Positions 7,846 through 16,602 of a stretch of DNA of 64,000 nucleotides are shown piece after piece. Position 1 is the first letter of the stretch, and each line of letters opens with the position of its first letter. Made by a program: the position numbers and the translations under genes. The DNA is from Neogemmobacter tilapiae (GTDB taxonomy: Bacteria; Pseudomonadota; Alphaproteobacteria; Rhodobacterales; Rhodobacteraceae): positions 1 through 64,000 of the forward strand of contig NZ_BMYJ01000013.1 of assembly GCF_014652215.1 (NCBI RefSeq), read 5' to 3'. Under the pieces are notes generated by a model. It was not told the DNA's origin and did no database searches. It saw only the letters and a list, made by a program, of their open reading frames with translations.

Positions 7846-8318
7846 CTCGGAATATCCCGCGCCCCGCCCTCAACAGCCCGCCCATCCCGATGCAGATACC
7901 GCCGCCCCTTGCCGTTCTTATGCGTCACCAGATCATGATCCGTGTAATGGATCACGTCCTGCACATAACGTGACCCCATCACCAGATAGGTCACCGCCCG
8001 GTCCGAACGGTTTTCCAGACAATGCCCCACCGCCCGCCCCGCAGGCCAAGCTACAAAGTCACCCGGTTTCAACACGGTCTCCACATCCTCCACCAGCACC
8101 GGATGCCCGCTGATCACATACAGCGCCTCATCCTCCGCCTCATGCCAATGCCTGTGCCCCGATTTCGAACCCGGTGGCAGGCTTTCCAGATGCACCCCGA
8201 ATTGCGTCAATCCCCCCGGATCGCCCAACAGCGCATAATCATAAGGCCCCGGCCCAGCGCCCAACACCGGATGCAGCGGGTTCGCCTCATGCTGAAACAC
8301 GGGCGCCAGCTTTGCCAT
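7842..8318 (-). CDS. Cupin-domain protein (second of a tandem pair)
   Basis: 158 residues starting at MAKLAPVF. A single cupin barrel is evident: GHRHWHEAEDEALYVISG supplies the His-X-His and Glu metal ligands of motif 1, and AVGHCLENRSDR the His of motif 2. The stretch GGLTQFGV is shared with the cupin encoded directly upstream, so the two are paralogues. Its ATG shares the final A of the upstream stop (TAATG), which implies translational coupling. Substrate unknown; cupins of this size include small isomerases, dioxygenases and sugar-binding proteins. Confidence 0.85.
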   Translation of the reverse strand: MAKLAPVFQHEANPLHPVLGAGPGPYDYALLGDPGGLTQFGVHLESLPPGSKSGHRHWHEAEDEALYVISGHPVLVEDVETVLKPGDFVAWPAGRAVGHCLENRSDRAVTYLVMGSRYVQDVIHYTDHDLVTHKNGKGRRYLHRDGRAVEGGARDIPS

Positions 8319-8788
8319 TACCTTGGTCCTGCAAAAGGCGTGCCATCCCAATAGGTGAACGTGGCCTTCCCCCCGCCAATCTCCACCCGAAAATCCACAT
8401 CCGAATAGGTCGCCACTTCCGATTTCGCCTTGGTCCCCACCACCAGAAACCGCGCGATCTTGTCCGTCTTGTTGATGAAGTGATGCCCATCCGTGCTGCC
8501 CGCCGGAAAGGCCGCGCAGTCGCCCACGCCCATCTCCACCGGCCCCGCATCCTGCACCAAGGTGCAGATGCCCTCCGTTACCATCACGAATTCATCTTCG
8601 TTCAGATGCCAGTGCCGCAAACTGGACAAAGCCCCCGGCTCCAGCGTCACAAGGTTCACCCCGAATTGCGTCAGCCCGCCCGCATCGCCCAGTCGCAAGG
8701 ACGAACGCCCCTTCATCATGCTGGCATAGGGTTCAGGATAGATGGATCCGGTCTTTACCGGAACTTTGCTAGGGTCAATCACAGGCAT
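8318..8788 (-). CDS. Cupin-domain protein (first of a tandem pair)
   Basis: 156 residues from MPVIDPSK. Cupin motif 1 is LRHWHLNEDEFVMVTEG and motif 2 includes DGHHFINKTDK, giving the usual three His and one Glu metal-binding set. The sequence GGLTQFGVNLVTLEPG parallels that of its downstream neighbour, indicating tandem duplication followed by divergence. An upstream in-frame extension to 8989 overlaps the neighbouring gene and lacks cupin sequence, so I start at 8788. GGAGGC is visible just upstream of this ATG on the minus strand, supporting the choice. Confidence 0.85.
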   Translation of the reverse strand: MPVIDPSKVPVKTGSIYPEPYASMMKGRSSLRLGDAGGLTQFGVNLVTLEPGALSSLRHWHLNEDEFVMVTEGICTLVQDAGPVEMGVGDCAAFPAGSTDGHHFINKTDKIARFLVVGTKAKSEVATYSDVDFRVEIGGGKATFTYWDGTPFAGPR

Positions 8789-8826
8789 TGGGGCCTCCTT
8801 CGTCTGGCCCCGCATCCTTTCCGCGA

Positions 8827-9267
8827 TCAGGCCGATTTGGCAAGCTGCGGCGAAAGCGCCATCAACTCCGTCATCTGTGCAGACATGAACTCGACCCGGT
8901 CGGTCAGAAACTGGCCTTCTTGCAGGACGCCGTGGTAGATTGCCAACGAGGCCTCGACCTCCTCCGTGGCGCTGGTCATCGCTTCCCAAGTAACCCAGAC
9001 GCGGAACATTCCCGCCTTCGGCATTTCAACCGCCGAGACCTCGGCCAACAAAACCTGAACACCGCGATCCAAAAGGTTGTCGCGCAGTCGGCCCATCAGC
9101 TGCGCATATTCTTCTGGCGAATGCACCAGCAACATGCGATCCGCCAACTGCATCTGAAACGGAAATTGGCAATGCCGCGCCAGGGCGGCATGCCGCCCCA
9201 TCATCAGCAATTCGGCACGGCGCTGGAATTGACGTTCAAGCGATCTGAACACGATCTCGCCTTTCAA
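8827..9267 (-). CDS. Unknown helical protein (phasin-like in size)
   Basis: 146 residues, almost entirely helical by composition, with many Met, Gln, Leu and Arg and no membrane segment or signal peptide. Size and amphipathic character resemble phasins and other surface-coating proteins, but I cannot see a firm phasin signature, so the function is unassigned. The gene lies 38 bases upstream of the tandem cupins on the same strand. The 111 bases between it and the ABC permease gene contain no gene and presumably hold its promoter. Confidence 0.65.
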   Translation of the reverse strand: MKGEIVFRSLERQFQRRAELLMMGRHAALARHCQFPFQMQLADRMLLVHSPEEYAQLMGRLRDNLLDRGVQVLLAEVSAVEMPKAGMFRVWVTWEAMTSATEEVEASLAIYHGVLQEGQFLTDRVEFMSAQMTELMALSPQLAKSA

Positions 9268-9378
9268 AGCGTTTTGAGCGTGAGCGATCTACCGCAAGGC
9301 GAGCAAAAACATCCGACAAAAACGACACTCCCCAGCCCGTAAGCGACCCGCATAGCGGCCCTGCAACGACAGCATCGC

Positions 9379-10185
9379 CTACCTTTTTTCCCCACCCTGC
9401 CGCAGCCGAAGTCTTCGCTCCAGCGCGCGCATGGCCAAGGACAGGGTGATCGTCATCGTCAAATAAATCAAGGCGACAACGTTATATGTTTCAAAATATT
9501 TGAAATTTCCGGCAGCTGTGACTTTTCCCAACTGGGTGATGTCACCGACGCCCAGGACCGAAACCAACGAGCTGTCTTTCACCATGGCGACGAAATCATT
9601 GCCATAGGGCGGCAGAATCAGGCGAAAGGCTTGCGGAAAGGTGATGTGGCGAAATCTCTGCCAAGGGCTTAGGCCCAGCGTCTGCGCCGCCTCGATCTGG
9701 CCCTTGTCGACGGCCTGCAATCCGGCGCGGAAAATTTCGGCCAGAAAAGAGGAATAGGCCAGAATCAACGCCAACACCGCCCGCCACAGCAGAGGAAAAT
9801 CGCGGGGTCGGATGGGATCAAAGCCCAAAAGACCGGTCACGGCATTCCACCCCGCCACCAGAACGGGCGCAAAGACAAAGGCCACATACAAAAGCAGCAC
9901 GATGATCGGAACACCGCGCATGACCTCGACATAAAGCCGGCTGATCTGGCGCAGCACGCGAAAGCGCGACAAAAGGCCCAGCGCCAGCAGCAAGCCCAGG
10001 ACTGAGGCCCCGGCATAGCTAACAAGCGTCACCATGATGGTGATGCCAATACCCTTGGAAAGCGTGTCCAAGACCGCCGCATAGTCGGGGTCGCTCAGAA
10101 CCAGCCAGAACAGCCAAAGGCCGGTGCCAACAACCAGCACCAGCCACCAGGGAAAATCTTTGTCAGATGGGGTCGGGGAAATCAT
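9379..10185 (-). CDS. Polar amino acid ABC transporter permease (HisM/GlnP family)
   Basis: 268 residues with about five to six membrane helices. The cytoplasmic EAA loop reads EIFRAGLQAVDKG and continues EAAQTLGLSPWQ, the contact site for an ATPase; this is the pattern of polar amino acid permeases. It lies 35 bases downstream of a periplasmic binding protein gene with which it is surely cotranscribed. No ATP-binding subunit is encoded next to it, so it must borrow one encoded elsewhere. The specific amino acid is not evident. Confidence 0.9.
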   Translation of the reverse strand: MISPTPSDKDFPWWLVLVVGTGLWLFWLVLSDPDYAAVLDTLSKGIGITIMVTLVSYAGASVLGLLLALGLLSRFRVLRQISRLYVEVMRGVPIIVLLLYVAFVFAPVLVAGWNAVTGLLGFDPIRPRDFPLLWRAVLALILAYSSFLAEIFRAGLQAVDKGQIEAAQTLGLSPWQRFRHITFPQAFRLILPPYGNDFVAMVKDSSLVSVLGVGDITQLGKVTAAGNFKYFETYNVVALIYLTMTITLSLAMRALERRLRLRQGGEKR

Positions 10186-10220
10186 AGAATGGCCCCGGCA
10201 GTCACCTGCCGGGGAAGGCC

Positions 10221-11003
10221 TTACTCACCCATCTTGTAGTCAACGAACCATTTCTGGTTCAGCGCATCAAACGTCCCATCCGCCTTCAGCGCCGCAATCG
10301 CCGCGTTCATCGGCGCGACCAGATCGCTGCCTTTCGGGAAAATGAACCCAAAATCCTCGGCCCCCAGCGGCGACCCGATGATCTTCAACCCGCCGTTCGA
10401 CCCGCCGACATAGCCATTCGCCGCCGTCGAATCCGACAGCACCAGATCCACATCGCCCGTCTTCAAAGCCTCCAGCCCCGCGCCAAAGGTCTCAAACTTC
10501 ACGATCCGCGCGTTTTCCTCATTCCCGTCCAGCACCTCATAGACGCCCACATAGAACGGCGTCGTCCCCGGTTGCGCCGCCATCAGCAGATCGGCATTCG
10601 CCGCAAAGCTCGCCGCATCCGTAAACCGGCTTTCATCGCCCCGCACGATCATCAGCATTTCCGAACGCATATACGCATCCGAGAAATCGACCGCTTCCTT
10701 CCGCTCATCCTTGATGGTGATGCCGGTCATGCCCATGTCATACTGGCCTTCCGACACCGCCGGGATCATCGCGTCCCAGCTGGTGTTTTCATATTTCACC
10801 GTGATGTTCAGCTTTTTCGCAATCTCTGCCAAAGCATCATATTCCCAACCCACGGGCGCCCCCGACTTGTCCAGGAATTGCAGCGGCGGATAGGCGTTTT
10901 CGGTGACGATCACCACTTCACGCCCGCCCAGATCAGGCACATCCTGCGCCACAGCGGGAAGGGTCGAGGCGGCCAAAAGGGCCAAGGCAGCGGTCAGTTT
11001 CAT
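10221..11003 (-). CDS. Periplasmic amino acid-binding protein of an ABC transporter
   Basis: 260 residues beginning [20 protein letters not shown], a clean Sec signal peptide cleaved after AVA. The mature part follows the type II periplasmic binding fold of family 3: [19 protein letters not shown] near the N-terminus, then [13 protein letters not shown] and DFSDAYM, regions that bind the amino acid's carboxylate and amino groups. An AGGGAG lies about eight bases before the chosen start; the frame continues upstream without a signal sequence, so 11003 is preferred. It is the first gene of the two-gene transporter unit. Confidence 0.92.
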   Translation of the reverse strand: MKLTAALALLAASTLPAVAQDVPDLGGREVVIVTENAYPPLQFLDKSGAPVGWEYDALAEIAKKLNITVKYENTSWDAMIPAVSEGQYDMGMTGITIKDERKEAVDFSDAYMRSEMLMIVRGDESRFTDAASFAANADLLMAAQPGTTPFYVGVYEVLDGNEENARIVKFETFGAGLEALKTGDVDLVLSDSTAANGYVGGSNGGLKIIGSPLGAEDFGFIFPKGSDLVAPMNAAIAALKADGTFDALNQKWFVDYKMGE

Positions 11004-11064
11004 GATGGACTCCCTGTCACGGATTTGTCGCCAAACTAAAGCAAGGCGCGGCAGAGTCGAGGGG

Positions 11065-12120
11065 TCAAACAGGCCCTTTCCCGCCACAAACCGGGCAACC
11101 CACCCGCGCGTTCGTCCGGATCACGCGGGTTTCCATCTCTAGCCCGTCAAACAGCATCAGCCGCCCCCGCAAACCTTCCCCCGCCCCGGTCAGATGCTTC
11201 ACCGCCTCCAGCGCCATCAGACTGCCCATCACCCCCGGCAAGGGCGCCGCCACCCCCGCCTCGGCACAGGTCGGCACCATCCCCGGCGCAGGCCGTTCCG
11301 GGAACAGGCACTCATAACACGCCCCCCCCGCCGCCGGGTGATACAGCGACAACTGCCCCTCCCATTGCGTGATCGCCGCCGCGATCAGCGGCTTGCCCGC
11401 CCGCACACAGGCTGCATTCACCAGATAGCGCGTGTCGAAATTGTCCGATCCGTCCAGCACCAGATCATAGTCCGCCAGCAGATCCTCCACGATCTCCGCC
11501 GTCAGACGTCGATTGTAAGGCCGCACTTCCACATGCGGGTTCAAGGCCCGCATTGCCAGCAGTGCCGATTGCACCTTGGGCAGGCCCACCCGCTCCGTCG
11601 CATGGATGATCTGCCGTTGCAGGTTCGTCAGTTCGACCGCGTCATCATCAATGACCCCAATCACCCCCACCCCGCTGGCCGCGAGATACATCAGCAAGGG
11701 AGCCCCAAGCCCCCCGGCCCCCACCACCAGAACCCGCGCCTCTTTCAGCCGCTTCTGCCCCGGCCCCCCAATCTCCCGCAAAGCGATATGCCGTGCATAG
11801 CGCTGCAACTCGTCCGCCGCGAAAGGCCCTCGCGGCGCTTCTGCCGCGCCCACAACAGCCCGCTTCCGCGTCATCCAACGAAACAGGAACCGATAGGCCA
11901 GAACAACACCGACCACCAAACCCCAAAAGAACCACGCCGAAAAATCACCGCCAAATACCTGCGCCACACCGCGCAGCGGCCACCCCTCATCGGCATAGGG
12001 CAAATGCGCCAAAAGCAGGAAAAGCCAGAATCCCAGCGCCAGAAAGGCCGCGACGACCCTCGGCAGATCCCGGCGATAGGCCAAAACCCCCAGCGCCGCA
12101 AAAACCAAAAGCCCGATCAT
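11065..12120 (-). CDS. MoeB/ThiF-family adenylyltransferase with N-terminal membrane anchor
   Basis: 351 residues. Residues 90-351 are an E1-like domain: [16 protein letters not shown], then [12 protein letters not shown] (ATP site), [27 protein letters not shown], and the paired zinc motifs CYEC and CPVC. This matches MoeB/ThiF enzymes that adenylate the C-terminal Gly of a sulfur-carrier protein. Unusually, the N-terminal 85 residues contain three hydrophobic segments (about 1-15, 19-40, 60-83), so the enzyme should sit on the inner membrane. Start overlaps the dut stop by four bases. Whether the partner is MoaD, ThiS or another carrier is not visible here. Confidence 0.88.
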   Translation of the reverse strand: MIGLLVFAALGVLAYRRDLPRVVAAFLALGFWLFLLLAHLPYADEGWPLRGVAQVFGGDFSAWFFWGLVVGVVLAYRFLFRWMTRKRAVVGAAEAPRGPFAADELQRYARHIALREIGGPGQKRLKEARVLVVGAGGLGAPLLMYLAASGVGVIGVIDDDAVELTNLQRQIIHATERVGLPKVQSALLAMRALNPHVEVRPYNRRLTAEIVEDLLADYDLVLDGSDNFDTRYLVNAACVRAGKPLIAAAITQWEGQLSLYHPAAGGACYECLFPERPAPGMVPTCAEAGVAAPLPGVMGSLMALEAVKHLTGAGEGLRGRLMLFDGLEMETRVIRTNARVGCPVCGGKGPV

Positions 12121-12581
12121 GCCCGCCCCGTGGACCCAAAGCCCCCCGTCCCCCGCGCCGTATCCGACAGCGCCTGAACCACCTCAAACCGCGCCTGCAC
12201 CACCGGCGCGATCACCATCTGCGCAATCCGGTCGCCATGCTGGATCGTATAAGCCTCCAAACCCAGATTGATCAGCGCCACGCCCAAAGGCCCCCGGTAA
12301 TCGCTGTCAATCGTCCCCGGCGTGTTGGGCAAGGTGATCCCCTGCTTCACCGCCAGACCCGAACGTGGCCGGATCTGCATTTCAAACCCCAGCGGAATTT
12401 CCACCCGCAGCCCCGTCGCCACGATCAACCGCTGCATCGGGGCTAGGGTCACCCCCCCCCGATCCTCGGGCCGCAGATTGGCGCGAATATCCGCCCCCGC
12501 CGCGCCCGCCGTTTCATAGGCGGGCAAGCCCAGCGCCTGATCCGCCCAATCCTCCCACAAAAAGCGCAACACAGGCGTCAT
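12117..12581 (-). CDS. dut: dUTP diphosphatase
   Basis: 154 residues carrying all five trimeric dUTPase motifs in order: AGADIRANL (motif 1), RPRSGLAVK (2), GTIDSDYRG (3), [11 protein letters not shown] (4) and the glycine-rich [11 protein letters not shown] tail (5). The enzyme hydrolyses dUTP to dUMP and pyrophosphate, keeping uracil out of DNA and feeding thymidylate synthesis. It overlaps coaBC upstream and the MoeB-like gene downstream by four bases each, giving a tightly coupled three-gene operon. The coaBC-dut neighbourhood is a common arrangement in proteobacteria. Confidence 0.97.
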   Translation of the reverse strand: MTPVLRFLWEDWADQALGLPAYETAGAAGADIRANLRPEDRGGVTLAPMQRLIVATGLRVEIPLGFEMQIRPRSGLAVKQGITLPNTPGTIDSDYRGPLGVALINLGLEAYTIQHGDRIAQMVIAPVVQARFEVVQALSDTARGTGGFGSTGRA

Positions 12582-13777
12582 GCCAAAGCCTCCGCAATCC
12601 GTTCCGCCAGCCGCCGCGCCACCATATCTTTGCCCGTCCGCGGCCAGCTTTCCGCGCCCTTATCCGTGATCAGCGTCACCGCGTTTTCATCGCCCCCCAT
12701 GATGCCCGTTTCAGGCGACACATCATTCGCCACGATCCAATCGCACCCCTTGCGCAGGCGTTTCGCCGTGGCATGGTCCAGCACTTTTTCGGTTTCCGCC
12801 GCAAAGCCCACCACCAGCCGGGGCCGTCCTGCCTGCATTTGGCTGACCGTCGCCAGAATGTCCGGGTTTTCCGCAAATTGCAGCGCCGGGGGCTGGCCAG
12901 AACCGTCTTTCTTCATTTTATGCTGCGCAGCATTCTGCACCCGCCAATCCGCCACCGCCGCCGCAAAAACCGCCGCATCGGCAGGCAAGGCCGCCTGCAC
13001 CGCACCCAACATCTGCGCCGCAGTTTCAACCCGCACCACTGTCACCCCTTCGGGCGGCGGCACGCTTGCTGGCCCCGTGACAAAGGTCACCTTCGCCCCC
13101 AGCCCCGCCAAGGCGCGGGCAAGCGCTGTGCCCTGTGCCCCCGAGGATCGGTTGGCAATATAGCGAACCGGATCAATCGGTTCATGCGTGGGGCCCGAGG
13201 TGACAATGACATGTTTCCCCGCCAAAGGCCCGGCTTGCAGCGCGTCCTGAACGGCCGCCAAAATCGCCGCAGGTTCGGCCATCCGGCCTGGCCCAAATTC
13301 GCCACAGGCCATTTCGCCCTCATCCGGCCCCAGAATACGCACCCCGTCGCTGCGCAGCATTTCCAGATTGCGCTGCGTCGCAGCATGAAGCCACATCCGC
13401 ACATTCATCGCCGGAACCATCAGCACCGGCGTATCGGTCGCCAGCAGCAAGGTGCTGGCCAAATCCCCCGCCAAACCATGGGCTGCCTTCGCCATCAGAT
13501 CGGCGGTCGCCGGGGCCACCACGATCAGATCGGCGACGCGCGAAAGCTGAATATGGCCCATCTCGGCCTCATCCGTCAGATCGAACAGATCGCTATAGAC
13601 CTTTTCGCCCGCCAAGGCCCCGACCGACAAGGGTGTCACAAACTCCGCCGCCGCCTTTGTCAGAACCGGCGTCACCCCGGCCCCCTCCTTCCGCAACAAC
13701 CGGATCAGTTCCAAGGCCTTATAGGCAGCAATCCCGCCCCCGATGATCAAAAGAACCCGCTTGCCCTGCAACATCAT
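12578..13777 (-). CDS. coaBC: Bifunctional phosphopantothenoylcysteine decarboxylase/synthetase
   Basis: 399 residues. The N-terminal flavoprotein (CoaC) domain has [14 protein letters not shown] and the substrate-clamp PAMNVRMW motif. The C-terminal CoaB domain has [16 protein letters not shown] and [12 protein letters not shown] for nucleotide binding, ending with the [10 protein letters not shown] region. Together they convert phosphopantothenate plus cysteine to phosphopantetheine in coenzyme A synthesis. Length is normal. It is the first gene of the coaBC-dut-moeB-like operon; the 69 bases upstream separate it from an AT-rich, probably foreign gene. Confidence 0.97.
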   Translation of the reverse strand: MMLQGKRVLLIIGGGIAAYKALELIRLLRKEGAGVTPVLTKAAAEFVTPLSVGALAGEKVYSDLFDLTDEAEMGHIQLSRVADLIVVAPATADLMAKAAHGLAGDLASTLLLATDTPVLMVPAMNVRMWLHAATQRNLEMLRSDGVRILGPDEGEMACGEFGPGRMAEPAAILAAVQDALQAGPLAGKHVIVTSGPTHEPIDPVRYIANRSSGAQGTALARALAGLGAKVTFVTGPASVPPPEGVTVVRVETAAQMLGAVQAALPADAAVFAAAVADWRVQNAAQHKMKKDGSGQPPALQFAENPDILATVSQMQAGRPRLVVGFAAETEKVLDHATAKRLRKGCDWIVANDVSPETGIMGGDENAVTLITDKGAESWPRTGKDMVARRLAERIAEALA

Positions 13778-13846
13778 GACCCCCAGCTTTGCCGCAGGTT
13801 AGCCCTTGGGGCGATGGGGGGAAAGGGGGTAGATCTGCCAGAATAA

Positions 13847-14761
13847 CTAGCGGTATTTAATCTCGCTCATGAATACCTTTATATCACGTTGGGTCTTTGA
13901 AATTAGTCCGAGCAACTCCACCGCATAGGCAGTGTCGCTCTTCGGCCCAAACAGGACAATACCACCATTTGAAAGGAGCCCATCGCCGCCGTTCACATAT
14001 GCTCGCCTAGGATCTCTATCGTCAAAAATTACATCAGACTGAGATCCATAGTTAGCCGTCTGCATTATCGTTCTAACCTCTTGCTCTGAACTATAAGATT
14101 CAGACTTAAAAAGAAATAATAACGGCATAACTGATTTAATCAACTCATCTAGATCCTTTATCAAATTTGCCTCGGTTTTCCTTAGATTTGAAAATCTCTT
14201 CTCCAGCAATTTTCTTATTTTTATTATTGGTCTATTTTGCGCACCTGAACCACCCCCTCGCAAGCTCTTCCCATACTGAACAGCAAAAAGCTGATCACCA
14301 AAATTTTCCCTAAGCTGTTTGATCGGAACAATAATGCAAGCGCCAGCACCGTCCTGACCATAGAATCTCCAATGATTTAAGGAGTCGCAGCCGCTTTCCT
14401 CTCCTTCTTTAATATATGTTTTTGTCCAGCAAGATAAAAAGGTCGCTGAGTTGATAGCAGAGTATAATAACCTGTTTTTTCTAATTTCCGACAAGTACTC
14501 GACCAAAACGCCACCGAGAGGGTGCTTGCTCTTGCTAGCTGCCTCAATCATAATATCAAATACAAATCGGCCCTCTTCGGGATCATTCATATAGTCCGCA
14601 GCGTACTGCCTTAAACGATTGTTTGTCCCATCACCATCTAACAAAAGCCTAGGCGTAATGACAGAAGTGTAGTGCGCCGCATATAGATCTTTTTCATCAG
14701 CAGAAACTCTAAGGCTGTCAACTATTTCATTAATTCCTTTGTGGAATTCTTCGTGCATCAT
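13847..14761 (-). CDS. DUF2971-like protein of unknown function in an AT-rich islet
   Basis: 304 residues, no signal peptide or membrane segment. The N-terminal LYAAHYTSVIT, the SCWTKTYIKEG stretch and the NHWRFYGQDGAGACIIV motif recall DUF2971 proteins, in which a W-x-x-Y-like motif precedes a G-ACI strand; the assignment is by memory. Function unknown. Base and codon use are strongly AT-rich (many Ile AUA/AUU, Leu UUA, Asn AAU) against GC-rich neighbours on both sides, a clear sign of recent transfer. It has no cotranscribed partner. Confidence 0.75.
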   Translation of the reverse strand: MMHEEFHKGINEIVDSLRVSADEKDLYAAHYTSVITPRLLLDGDGTNNRLRQYAADYMNDPEEGRFVFDIMIEAASKSKHPLGGVLVEYLSEIRKNRLLYSAINSATFLSCWTKTYIKEGEESGCDSLNHWRFYGQDGAGACIIVPIKQLRENFGDQLFAVQYGKSLRGGGSGAQNRPIIKIRKLLEKRFSNLRKTEANLIKDLDELIKSVMPLLFLFKSESYSSEQEVRTIMQTANYGSQSDVIFDDRDPRRAYVNGGDGLLSNGGIVLFGPKSDTAYAVELLGLISKTQRDIKVFMSEIKYR

Positions 14762-15170
14762 AGCAAAATCTTCCCTAAGGTCAGGCTAATCAACAGATAC
14801 ACACATTTTCTTGCTCAATCAATATTTTCCAACAGCCTGCAACTTTTGCCTTCTTCGCCGGAGATATATTCTGGTTGACTTAAGGATACGCGCATGATGA
14901 TAGGCGCTTCCTTTGCAAAATCGCAACACTTGGATGGCGGCTATCGTGAAGTCCCTCAATCGGTAGCTAGGATGCTGTTAAGATTCTCTCGTTTGGCAAC
15001 AAACCTGTCGACACCTGCCGAACTGATACGCGAGCACAGGTGCATAACTTGTTTAAGCAAGCTGTTTTCTACTTGCTCTTTTCGGGTACTTCCGCGCATT
15101 TTTATAAATTCATAAAATTAAATATATTATAAATTTCAAATCCTTACGGGCAATTTCACGCGTGAAAACC
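14762..15170. other. AT-rich intergenic stretch without a convincing gene
   Basis: About 400 bases of low GC between the DUF2971-like gene and rpoH2. One short plus-strand frame (14894-15115) exists, but it has no recognisable family, ribosome site or protein-like composition. The right end carries the perfect 14-base palindrome TTTCACGCGTGAAA at 15154-15167, just past the rpoH2 stop. No tRNA or integrase gene is visible that would explain the composition change. Confidence 0.6.
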
Positions 15171-16022
15171 TCACAACAGCCCCGCCACCTCCCCCGGCAA
15201 CTGCTTCCTCATCTTCACATAGGCCCCGGCCTCCAACTGCCGGACCCTTTCCTTCGACAGGCCCAACTCCTCACCCAGGGATTCCAAGGTCCGCCCCTCC
15301 TCCCGCAGCCGCCTTTCGGTCACGATAAAGCGTTCCCTTTCGTTCAACCCATCCAAAGCCTGCCCCAGCCAGACCTGCAAGCGGGCCAGATCATGCGCCG
15401 CCTCGACCCGCTCGGCCGCCTGCGGGCCGTCGTCTTCCAAAGCGTCGATCCATTCCCGCCCCTCCTCCTCCGCCGACTGGACCGCATTCAAGGAATAATC
15501 CATCCCCGCCAGCCGCCCCTCCATCATCTGAACATCGGCCAAGGGAACCCCCACCTCCCGCGCCACCGCCTCGTGAAGCTGGGCCGGATCAAGCCCGGTC
15601 TCCCGCGAAAGCCGCGCCTGAACCCGCCGCAGATTGAAGAACAGCGCCTTTTGACTGCTGGTCGACCCGGTCCGCACCAAAGACCAGTTCCGCATCACAT
15701 AGTCCTGCACACTCGCCTTGATCCACCAGACAGCATAGGTCGAAAACCGGACACCCCGGTCAGGATCGAACTTGTCTGCGGCCTTCATCAGACCAAGGCT
15801 CGCTTCCTGGATCAGATCATTCATCGGCGCGCCATAGCGGCGGAATTTGGCGGCCAGACTGATCGCCAGCCGCATATAGGCCTGGATCAGCCGATGCAGC
15901 GCCGCCTCGTCCCGATGATCACGCCAAGCGCGGGCCAGCCTTTGCTCGGTTTCCGCATCCAGCAACTCCGCCTTCATCGCTTGGCGGGACAGGCTTTGGT
16001 CGGTATAGATTTGCACGGCCAT
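15171..16022 (-). CDS. rpoH: RNA polymerase heat-shock-type sigma factor (RpoH2-like)
   Basis: 283 residues from MAVQIYTD. Region 2 reads DLIQEASLGLMKAADKFDPD and VRFSTYAVWWIKASVQDYV, the RpoH-specific box is QKALFFNLR, and region 4 ends TLESLGEELGLSKERVRQLE. Lacking region 1.1 and carrying the RpoH box, it is a sigma-32 family member. In Rhodobacter-type bacteria the second paralogue (RpoH2) directs the response to singlet oxygen and other stress; assigning it to that paralogue is my inference. It diverges from cobU with only 40 bases between the two starts. Confidence 0.93.
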   Translation of the reverse strand: MAVQIYTDQSLSRQAMKAELLDAETEQRLARAWRDHRDEAALHRLIQAYMRLAISLAAKFRRYGAPMNDLIQEASLGLMKAADKFDPDRGVRFSTYAVWWIKASVQDYVMRNWSLVRTGSTSSQKALFFNLRRVQARLSRETGLDPAQLHEAVAREVGVPLADVQMMEGRLAGMDYSLNAVQSAEEEGREWIDALEDDGPQAAERVEAAHDLARLQVWLGQALDGLNERERFIVTERRLREEGRTLESLGEELGLSKERVRQLEAGAYVKMRKQLPGEVAGLL

Positions 16023-16062
16023 GACACGCCCTTTCATCGGCGGATTGACAAAGGTTCTACGC

Positions 16063-16602
16063 ATGACATCCCCAGACGGATCACTTTCCGCGCTGACTTT
16101 GGTGATCGGCGGGGCGCGGTCGGGGAAATCCCGGCTGGCCGAAGGGCTGGCCGTGGGGTCCGGTCTGGCCCGCCTCTATGTGGCGACGGCCGAGGCTTGG
16201 GATGATGAAATGCGGGACCGGATTGCGGACCATCGGGCCAGCCGGGGGGAAGGCTGGGCGACGGTCGAGGCTCCACTGGACCTTGCCCCGGCCTTGGCGG
16301 GGCTGGGGCCGGATCAGGTGGTTTTGATCGACTGCGCGACGCTTTGGCTGACCAACCATCTGCTGGCTGAACATGATCTGGAACAGGAACAGGCATCGCT
16401 TTTGTCCTTGCTGGCGGATTGCAGGGCCAAGGTCATCGTGGTGAGTAACGAGGTTGGCCTCTCCGTGGTTCCCGACAATGCCCTGGCGCGGCGGTTCCGC
16501 GATGCGCAGGGGCGGCTCAATCAAGCCTTGGCGGCGCAGGCGGGGCTGGTGGTGGCCGTCTGGGCGGGGCTGCCCTTGGTGCTGAAAGGGCAGATGCCAT
16601 GA
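16063..16602 (+). CDS. cobU: Adenosylcobinamide kinase/adenosylcobinamide-phosphate guanylyltransferase
   Basis: 179 residues. The N-terminal P-loop VIGGARSGKSRLAEG is the CobU/CobP signature, and VVVSNEVG-type and GRLNQALA segments in the C-terminal half are the usual family blocks. It phosphorylates adenosylcobinamide and transfers GMP, a late step of B12 assembly and salvage. The ATG at 16063 is preferred over 16021 because AAAGG precedes it by eight bases and 16021 would start inside the divergent rpoH leader. It overlaps the following phosphatase gene by four bases. Confidence 0.95.
   Translation: MTSPDGSLSALTLVIGGARSGKSRLAEGLAVGSGLARLYVATAEAWDDEMRDRIADHRASRGEGWATVEAPLDLAPALAGLGPDQVVLIDCATLWLTNHLLAEHDLEQEQASLLSLLADCRAKVIVVSNEVGLSVVPDNALARRFRDAQGRLNQALAAQAGLVVAVWAGLPLVLKGQMP

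Noticed and set aside
14894-15115. 73-residue plus-strand frame in the AT-rich gap
   Set aside because: No recognisable family, no ribosome site and composition of a random AT-rich frame.
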